Source of the DNA: Caldilineaceae bacterium | Lineage (GTDB): Bacteria > Chloroflexota > Anaerolineae > Caldilineales > Caldilineaceae | DNA: 10,933 nt | Direction of reading: 5' to 3' | Assembly: GCA_024643705.1 (NCBI GenBank) | Contig: JAHEML010000049.1 | Span: 1 to 10,933, forward strand | In this document: positions 6,046-10,933 of the stretch, in pieces | Position numbering within the stretch: the stretch's first letter is position 1 | Layout of the letters: each line of letters begins with the position of its first letter | The notes under the pieces: model-generated | What the model was told of the DNA's origin: nothing | Database searches by the model: none | Seen by the model: the letters and a program-made list of their open reading frames with translations, nothing else | Program-made: the position numbers and the translations under genes

Positions 6046-7011
6046 ATGAATCTGGAAATTATTCTCCACGCGGGCCTGGCAACAGGAACCATTTTGCTCT
6101 TTGCGGGCATCGGCGAAATCCTCTCCGAGCGGGCGGGCATCCTCAACCTGGGTGTAGAAGGCATGATGCTCTTGGGTGCGATGGCTGGCTTTGCCACGGC
6201 ACTGTCCACCGGGAACCCCTGGCTGGGCTTGTTGGCAGCCATGGCCGCCGGAGGGGCACTCAGCCTGGCACATGGGCTGGTGACCATTCATTTCCAGGCG
6301 GATCAGGTTGTGAGTGGCCTGTCGCTGACATTTCTGGGCACTGGGCTGGCCTTGGTGTTGGGTAACGGGCTGACCGGCCAAACGGTGAATCTGATCCCGG
6401 ATATGGATATTCCGGGTCTGGCAGCCATTCCCTTCTTCGGCCCAACATTCTTTGCGGATCACAGCCCCCTGGTCTACGTGGGCTACCTCTTCACCCCTCT
6501 GGTCTGGTACTACATCCACAAAACGCGGCCCGGCCTGCACCTGCGCGCCGTGGGCGAGAAGCCATCTGCCGCGGACACAATAGGCATCGACGTCTATCGA
6601 ACCCGCTATTTTTACGTCTTGGTGGGGGGCTGCCTGGCCGGGCTGGCTGGCGCGACAATCAGCCTCTCGGTTTCGCCCGGTTGGTACAGCACACAGACGA
6701 CCTCCGGCCAGGGATGGATTGCGATTGGGTTGGTCATCTTTGCCCAATGGAATCCCTGGCGGGCTGCTCTGGGGGCCTACCTGTTTGGAGCGTTGCGCCG
6801 AGCCATTCTGGACATGCAAGGGCCGCGCATGTTGTTCGGTTTCACCAACCCGCTCTTCATCAACTCAAATTACGGCTTCTTTCTGCAAATGGCCCCCTAT
6901 CTTCTCACAATCATCGCGCTGATGATTGGATCGCGGGCCGCAGCTCGCAAGCGGCTGGGCGCGCCAGCAGCCCTGGGCGAGCCGTATGTGCGCGGCGAAC
7001 GGGGGCTGTAA
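6046..7011 (+). CDS. ABC transporter inner-membrane permease, BPD_transp_2 family (nucleoside/simple sugar type, NupQ/YufQ-like)
   Basis: A 321-residue, very hydrophobic protein with about eight membrane segments (roughly residues 6-24, 34-56, 58-78, 88-108, 140-160, 186-206, 225-245 and 275-297). GEILSERAGILNLGVEGMML near the N-terminus is the hallmark of the second permease of BMP-dependent nucleoside importers. An RPGLHLRAVGEKPSAADTIG stretch, the usual ATPase-coupling loop, lies at about 165-185. Such systems normally have a binding lipoprotein, an ATPase and a first permease beside this one. None is in the window, so they would be elsewhere, perhaps beyond the left edge. Upstream, TGATATAAA (6025-6033) resembles an extended -10 and would give an almost leaderless transcript, but this is weak. 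The gene ends at a strong terminator. Purine or pyrimidine compounds are plausible cargo given the neighbours. Confidence 0.88.
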   Translation: MNLEIILHAGLATGTILLFAGIGEILSERAGILNLGVEGMMLLGAMAGFATALSTGNPWLGLLAAMAAGGALSLAHGLVTIHFQADQVVSGLSLTFLGTGLALVLGNGLTGQTVNLIPDMDIPGLAAIPFFGPTFFADHSPLVYVGYLFTPLVWYYIHKTRPGLHLRAVGEKPSAADTIGIDVYRTRYFYVLVGGCLAGLAGATISLSVSPGWYSTQTTSGQGWIAIGLVIFAQWNPWRAALGAYLFGALRRAILDMQGPRMLFGFTNPLFINSNYGFFLQMAPYLLTIIALMIGSRAAARKRLGAPAALGEPYVRGERGL

Positions 7012-7048
7012 GTGCTCGCAGGTTGAAGCATCGGAAATAGCCACACAA

Positions 7049-7094
7049 AAAATGAGAGATTGGGCAGGTAGAAGCCTGCCCAATCTCTCATTTT
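7049..7094. terminator. Bidirectional intrinsic terminator between permease and ssb
   Basis: A perfect 20-bp stem (AAAATGAGAGATTGGGCAGG, 7049-7068) with a 6-nt loop pairs with 7075-7094. The + strand ends in TTTT. The - strand gives a run of six T from the A run at 7047-7052. It lies between two convergent genes and can serve both. Confidence 0.9.
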
Positions 7095-7118
7095 CAATCA
7101 TATAAAGTTTGCGATTGC

Positions 7119-7532
7119 CTAAAAAGGAATATCCTCTTCGCCTACATATTCCGGTGGTTCATCGGTGGGGGTGGGAGGACCATACGAACCACCGCCGCCG
7201 CCATCACGCCCGCCCAAGAAGCGAACGGAGGTTGCGGTCACTTCTAGCGAAGCGCGGTTATTTCCATCCCGATCGGTCCAGGGGCGGGCATCCTCCATCT
7301 CGCCAACCACCATCACCTGTCGGCCTTTGGTCAGAAACTGGCTGACGATTTCGGCCTGTTTGCGCCAGATGGTGACACGAAACCAGGTGACCTTATCCTG
7401 TTTCTGCCCATCTTGGCCTGTCCACGACTTGTTCACGGCCAGGTTGAAGCTGGTCACAGGTACACCGCTGGGTGTGTACCGCATTTCGGGGTCGTTCCCC
7501 AGGTTGCCAACCAATGTAATTTGCTGATACAT
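7119..7532 (-). CDS. ssb: Single-stranded DNA-binding protein
   Basis: A 137-residue protein starting MYQQITLVGNLGNDPEMRY and ending EEDIPF. The N-terminal OB fold covers about residues 1-105 with family blocks VTSFNLAVN, WFRVTIW, FLTKGRQVMVVGEME and LEVTATSVRFLG. A short Gly/Pro-rich linker and the acidic tip ending DIPF follow; that tip binds partner proteins such as those of replication and repair. The frame is open further upstream (to 7598), but ATG 7532-7530 has AAGGAG (complement of 7540-7545) 7 nt ahead and begins at the conserved N-terminus. It is a single-gene unit with its own promoter and terminator, and is the only - strand gene here. Confidence 0.96.
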   Translation of the reverse strand: MYQQITLVGNLGNDPEMRYTPSGVPVTSFNLAVNKSWTGQDGQKQDKVTWFRVTIWRKQAEIVSQFLTKGRQVMVVGEMEDARPWTDRDGNNRASLEVTATSVRFLGGRDGGGGGSYGPPTPTDEPPEYVGEEDIPF

Positions 7533-7633
7533 GCAGAGACTCCTTGTCAAGGCAAAAAGTATGAATAAGAGGCATGTCGGTGTTGCGAAAACCGGCAAAG
7601 GGAAATCCTGCGCAGGTGCAAAATTGTGTACGT

Positions 7634-7662
7634 ATTGTATCCTTTTCTCATCTTTCTGTCAA
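7634..7662 (-). promoter_or_regulatory. Sigma70-type promoter of ssb
   Basis: On the - strand a perfect TTGACA (complement of 7657-7662) is followed after exactly 17 bp by TACAAT (complement of 7634-7639). The start of transcription would be near 7627, leaving a leader of about 95 nt before ATG 7532. The rest of the 260-bp gap between ssb and the next gene shows no coding potential. Confidence 0.7.
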
Positions 7663-7792
7663 CAAATGTTCAACCCAAACAGAAAGTTTGTTCTAGGTTT
7701 TATCCACGGCCTCGCCATTAGACGCACCGCCCAAGTCGTGGGATAATAGACACAAATCGTCTCCTCTTTTCCTCTCTCATTCGGGGGCTATC

Positions 7793-9025
7793 GTGTCAAT
7801 CGAACGCATACAGGAATATCTGCAAACCAACCATTTGGATGGCTGGCTGCTTTATGATTTTCGGGGGCAAAATTCTATCGCCCTCTTTGTAGCTGGCCTG
7901 ACCAGCGGTGGGACCCGGCGCTGGTTTATGTGGATACCGGCCCAGGGCCGACCCTCCTACCTGATCCATGCCATCGAGCAGACTGCCTTTAGCCTGGTGC
8001 GCCCGGAGATGGCTGGCGAACTCCACACCTACATCGGCTGGCAGCAGTTGGCCGAAATGCTGCCCGGCTTTATCGGCGCGTTTGGCGAAAAACCACTGCG
8101 CATCGCCATGGAATACAGCCCCCTGGGCGCAATCCCCTACATCAGCAAAGTGGACGCAGGGACATTTGAACTGATCACCGAAGTGACTGGCGCGGAGATT
8201 GTGGGCAGTGCTGATTTGGTGCAATTGGTGCAGGCCGTCCTTTCCCCGGCACAGATGGAGAGCCATCGCCGGGCTGCGGCCCACTGTATGCGCATCAAAG
8301 ACGAAGCCTTTGCCTTTGTGGCCGACGCGCTGAAAAACGGGCAGGCTATCAGCGAATTCGACGTGCAGCAATTCATTTTGGCACAATTTGCCGCGGCCAA
8401 TCTCTACACAGATCACGGGCCGATAGTGGCTGTCAACGGTAACGCAGCTGTCCCCCACTATGCGCCCAGCGCAACGCAGCACAGCCCCATACAGGTGGGC
8501 GATGTTCTGTTGATTGACCTGTGGGCCAAAGAACAGAACGACCCCGGCGACTGCTACGCCGACATCACGTGGACTGCCTACTGCGGCGCGGCTGTGCCCG
8601 AGCAGGTAGATCGGGCCTTTCAAGCTGTGCGCGGGGCCAGAGATGCGGCCGTCGCCGCTGTGCGCGAAGCCATTGTTGCCGGTCGCCGCCCCCGGGGCCA
8701 CCAGATCGACGACGTGGCCCGGGATGTGATCACGGAAGCAGGTTTCGGCCACGCCATCCTGCACCGCACAGGCCACAGCCTGGGGCCAGCCATCCACTGG
8801 AACGGGGTGAATATCGACAACGTAGAAACCCAAGATAGGCGACGCATTATCCCCGGCGTCATGTTTACCATCGAGCCGGGCGTCTACTTCCCTGATCTCG
8901 ACTTTGACGGCAGCGGCCAGGCCAAAGGGCTGGGCATCCGTACAGAGATCGACTGCATTGCCCACGAGGACGGACTGGAGATTGCCACCGGGCCGATGCA
9001 GACAGAAGTGGTGGCGCTACTGTAG
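7793..9025 (+). CDS. M24 family metallopeptidase (Xaa-Pro aminopeptidase / creatinase-like)
   Basis: A 410-residue protein from GTG 7793 to TAG 9023-9025. The N-terminal half (about 1-165) is the creatinase-type N-domain, starting IERIQEYLQTNHLDGWLLYDFRG. The C-terminal pita-bread domain carries all five expected metal ligands: Asp242 (LIDLW), Asp257 (YADITW), His328 (GHSLG), Glu361 (TIEPGVYF) and Glu385 (RTEID). His334 (AIHWNG) occupies the usual second catalytic His position. A dinuclear-metal peptidase active on Xaa-Pro peptides is therefore likely. Creatinase, which shares the fold but lacks the metal site, is not supported. The Asp-Asp gap is 15 residues rather than the common 11, consistent with an insertion in this subgroup. 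The upstream signals are weak: GATAAT at 7742-7747 with a poor -35, and a G-run at 7783-7787 in place of a clear ribosome site. Confidence 0.9.
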   Translation: MSIERIQEYLQTNHLDGWLLYDFRGQNSIALFVAGLTSGGTRRWFMWIPAQGRPSYLIHAIEQTAFSLVRPEMAGELHTYIGWQQLAEMLPGFIGAFGEKPLRIAMEYSPLGAIPYISKVDAGTFELITEVTGAEIVGSADLVQLVQAVLSPAQMESHRRAAAHCMRIKDEAFAFVADALKNGQAISEFDVQQFILAQFAAANLYTDHGPIVAVNGNAAVPHYAPSATQHSPIQVGDVLLIDLWAKEQNDPGDCYADITWTAYCGAAVPEQVDRAFQAVRGARDAAVAAVREAIVAGRRPRGHQIDDVARDVITEAGFGHAILHRTGHSLGPAIHWNGVNIDNVETQDRRRIIPGVMFTIEPGVYFPDLDFDGSGQAKGLGIRTEIDCIAHEDGLEIATGPMQTEVVALL

Positions 9026-9040
9026 AAAAGTAAATTCATC

Positions 9041-9106
9041 CGTGATGCGTGAAACGTGAAACGTGGGATCAGGTTGTCTGTCCTCACGTTTCACGCATCA
9101 CGTTTC
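9041..9106. repeat. Inverted heptamer repeat between the M24 gene and lutA
   Basis: Bases 9041-9059 (CGTGATGCGTGAAACGTGA) are a perfect 19-bp inverted match to 9084-9102, with a 24-bp spacer. Both arms have a 7-bp period: GATGCGT, GAAACGT, GAAACGT on the left; ACGTTTC, ACGCATC, ACGTTTC on the right, the same unit reversed. It starts 15 bp after the M24 stop. It could act as a transcript hairpin, but there is no T-tract, so a terminator role is doubtful. Confidence 0.88.
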
Positions 9107-9143
9107 CGGTGCAAAACCAGATTTCATCAGGCCCATCAAACCC

Positions 9144-10034
9144 ATGCAAAAAGCCACTTTCTCCACCCCACCCCGCCGCGTTGCCCTGTTCGTTACCTGC
9201 ATGGCCGATATGCTTTACCCCGGCGTGGGCATCGCGGCCACAGAATTGCTGGAACGCCAGGGCGTCGAAGTCGTCTTCCCCCTGGAGCAGACCTGCTGCG
9301 GCCAGCCCGCCTTTAACGCGGGATACCGTGACGAAGCGCGGGTGCTAGCCCGCCGCTTTCTGCAAATTTTTGGGCCATTGGTGGAGAACGGCAGCGTGCA
9401 GGCCATCGTTGCGCCGTCGGGCAGTTGCGCTACCATGACCAGCCACTTTTACGACGTGCTTTTCGAGGATTCCAACGAGCGCCCGTTGCGCCAGTTGGCC
9501 CAACGGCTGGCCGCGGTCACCTTTGAACTGACCGAGTTTCTGGTGGATGTCCTGGGCGTCACCGACACCCGCGCCCGACTGGAAGGCACTGTCACTTATC
9601 ACCCCTGCTGCCATCTGCTGCGAGAGATGGGCGTCGACAAGCAGCCCCGTACCCTCCTCGCCAATGTGGAAGGCGCAGACATTGTAGACCTGCCCGACGC
9701 CACCGACTGTTGCGGTTTTGGCGGGCTTTTCGCCGTGAAAAACCCAGGCATCAGCGCGGCAATGGGCCGCCGCAAAGCCGACAATCTGGCAAAAAGTGGC
9801 GCAGATGTGGTGGCAATGTGCGACGTGAGCTGCATGACCCACATCAACGGCATCCTCAGCCGGGAAAAGGTCAATTGTCGGGCCGTGCATATCGCCGAAA
9901 TTCTCAACGGCCAGCTTGGCAGCCGCCTGCACCCGCCGGAAGAAGAAGCGCCGATGACCCTGGAACGCCCTCGACGCTGGCAGGATGCGAAAGCCACAAA
10001 CGCAACGGTTGATGGCGAAAAGGGGAAGAAGTGA
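9144..10034 (+). CDS. lutA: LutA-like (Fe-S)-binding protein, lactate utilisation / heterodisulfide reductase-related
   Basis: A 296-residue protein from ATG 9144 (MQKATFSTPPRRVALFVTCMADMLYPG) to TGA 10032-10034. The frame is open back to 9063, but that part lies in the inverted repeat. Two cysteine-rich CCG domains are visible. The first has VTCMAD, CCGQPAFNAGY (Cys51, Cys52) and PSGSC. The second has YHPCCHLL (155-156), DCCGFGGLFAVKNPGIS (189-190) and CDVSC (226, 230). LutA with LutB and LutC oxidises L-lactate to pyruvate in Bacillus subtilis, and related CCG-domain proteins hold Fe-S centres in other redox complexes. It is about 50 residues longer than typical LutA, with a charged tail that may be disordered. 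The ATG of the next gene overlaps its stop codon (TGATG), which points to translational coupling. Confidence 0.88.
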   Translation: MQKATFSTPPRRVALFVTCMADMLYPGVGIAATELLERQGVEVVFPLEQTCCGQPAFNAGYRDEARVLARRFLQIFGPLVENGSVQAIVAPSGSCATMTSHFYDVLFEDSNERPLRQLAQRLAAVTFELTEFLVDVLGVTDTRARLEGTVTYHPCCHLLREMGVDKQPRTLLANVEGADIVDLPDATDCCGFGGLFAVKNPGISAAMGRRKADNLAKSGADVVAMCDVSCMTHINGILSREKVNCRAVHIAEILNGQLGSRLHPPEEEAPMTLERPRRWQDAKATNATVDGEKGKK

Positions 10035-10933
10035 TGGCGGTGATCAATCTGGAGGCCCCCTTCAAAGAGCGGGTGGCAACAGCCCTGAACAACAAGCACC
10101 TGGCCCCGGCAGTGGTGCGGGCCACGGATCGCTTTGTGCTGGCCCGGCAGAAGGCCATGTCCAGCACAGATGGAGAGTTGCTACGCGCCCAGACCCGACA
10201 AATGAAGGAAGATGTGCTGCGCAATCTGCCTGCCTATTTGGAGCAGTTGGAAGAGAACTTCAAAGCCAACGGCATCACCGTGCATTGGGCGCGGGACGGC
10301 GCGGAAGCAGGCGAAATTGTGCGGGGGATTGGCCTGCAAAATGGCGCACGCACGGTGGTCAAGTCCAAATCCATGGCCACAGAAGAGATTCATCTGAACC
10401 AGGTATTGGAGCAGGCCGGCCTGAAAGTTGTCGAGACAGATTTGGGCGAATACATCATCCAGCTAGCCGGAGAGCCGCCCAGCCATATCGTCGCCCCTGT
10501 TATCCACAAGCGGCTGGAAGAGATTGCGGAAATCTTCCACGAAAAGCTGGACATGCCCCGTACCATGGATCCCACCAAGATGACATCGGCGGCCCGGGTG
10601 CGGCTGCGCAGTGAATTTTTTGGCGCACAGATGGGCATCAGCGGCTGCAACTTTGCCATCGCCGAAACGGGGACGATCTGCATCGTCACCAACGAGGGCA
10701 ACGGGCGCATGGTAAGCAGTATGCCCAAAGTCTATGTGGTGCTGATGGGCATCGAGAAGGTTGTGCCAACCGTGGAGGATGCGCTGCTCCAACTCCAGGC
10801 TCTCACCCGCAGCGCCACCGGCCAGCAGATGACCGTCTATTGCTCCATGACCAGCGGCCCCCGGCAGCTGGATCAGCCGGACGGCCCGGAGCAGGTGCAT
10901 GTGGTGCTCATGGACAATGGCCGCTTGCAGATG
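10034..10933 (+). CDS. lutB: LutB-like iron-sulfur protein of lactate utilisation, 3'-truncated by the window edge
   Basis: An open frame of 300 codons from ATG 10034 to the last base of the window with no stop. The start overlaps the lutA stop and has an AAGGGG-type ribosome site about 8 nt upstream. The sequence begins MAVINLEAPFKERVATALNN and has the family blocks VKSKSMATEEIHLN and FAIAETGTICIVTNEGNGRM in the LUD domain, then MVSSMPKVYVVLMGIEKVVPT. LutB proteins continue with two 4Fe-4S ferredoxin motifs, which would be encoded beyond the edge. LutB passes electrons in lactate oxidation with LutA; a lutC gene would be expected next. Confidence 0.9.
   Translation, partial: MAVINLEAPFKERVATALNNKHLAPAVVRATDRFVLARQKAMSSTDGELLRAQTRQMKEDVLRNLPAYLEQLEENFKANGITVHWARDGAEAGEIVRGIGLQNGARTVVKSKSMATEEIHLNQVLEQAGLKVVETDLGEYIIQLAGEPPSHIVAPVIHKRLEEIAEIFHEKLDMPRTMDPTKMTSAARVRLRSEFFGAQMGISGCNFAIAETGTICIVTNEGNGRMVSSMPKVYVVLMGIEKVVPTVEDALLQLQALTRSATGQQMTVYCSMTSGPRQLDQPDGPEQVHVVLMDNGRLQM

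Noticed and set aside
7718..7747. Promoter for the M24 gene (TTAGAC, 18 bp, GATAAT)
   Set aside because: The -10 is acceptable but the -35 matches consensus poorly, so it is not listed as a feature.
7793..9025. Creatinase
   Set aside because: All five metal ligands of active M24 peptidases are present, whereas creatinase does not use a metal site.

Overview
The window is GC-rich bacterial chromosome coding almost entirely on the + strand, with one gene (ssb) on the - strand. The organism cannot be fixed from the sequence alone. A Chloroflexota origin is my best inference, based on gene content and on several degenerate 7-bp tandem repeat arrays of a kind I associate with that group and with cyanobacteria. 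No rRNA, tRNA, CRISPR array, integrase or transposase is visible.

Layout. (1) Positions 1-1167 hold the 3' part of a class III PLP enzyme resembling ethanolamine-phosphate phospho-lyase. (2) A near-consensus promoter at 1217-1245 opens an apparent operon of an FdrA/AllF-like protein, a four-helix-bundle (23S rRNA intervening-sequence-type) protein, a DUF1116/AllG-like protein and a cyclase-family metal hydrolase. FdrA and DUF1116 proteins together are known in E. coli as parts of the oxamate carbamoyltransferase of allantoin catabolism. The third E. coli component (AllH, DUF2877) and a carbamate kinase are not in this window. (3) A palindromic non-coding element and a single nucleoside/sugar-type ABC permease follow. 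The permease converges on ssb across a perfect bidirectional terminator. (4) Beyond ssb lie an M24 metallopeptidase with all metal ligands present, an inverted repeat, and a lutA-lutB pair cut by the window end.

The most unusual content is repetitive. Five loci carry arrays with a strict 7-bp period. Two composite arrays lie inside the fdrA reading frame and add about 25 and 29 low-complexity residues. Two arrays in inverted orientation bracket the four-helix-bundle gene exactly at the fdrA/DUF1116 junction, so that gene looks like an inserted cassette. A fifth locus forms an inverted repeat before lutA. The arrays are stop-free in the coding direction, so they can sit in genes, but gain or loss of one unit would shift the frame.

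Functionally the left half suggests uptake and breakdown of a nitrogenous, carbamoyl-containing compound (cyclase as amide/ring hydrolase, FdrA-DUF1116 as carbamoyl transfer, permease as uptake). The substrate is not identifiable from sequence.
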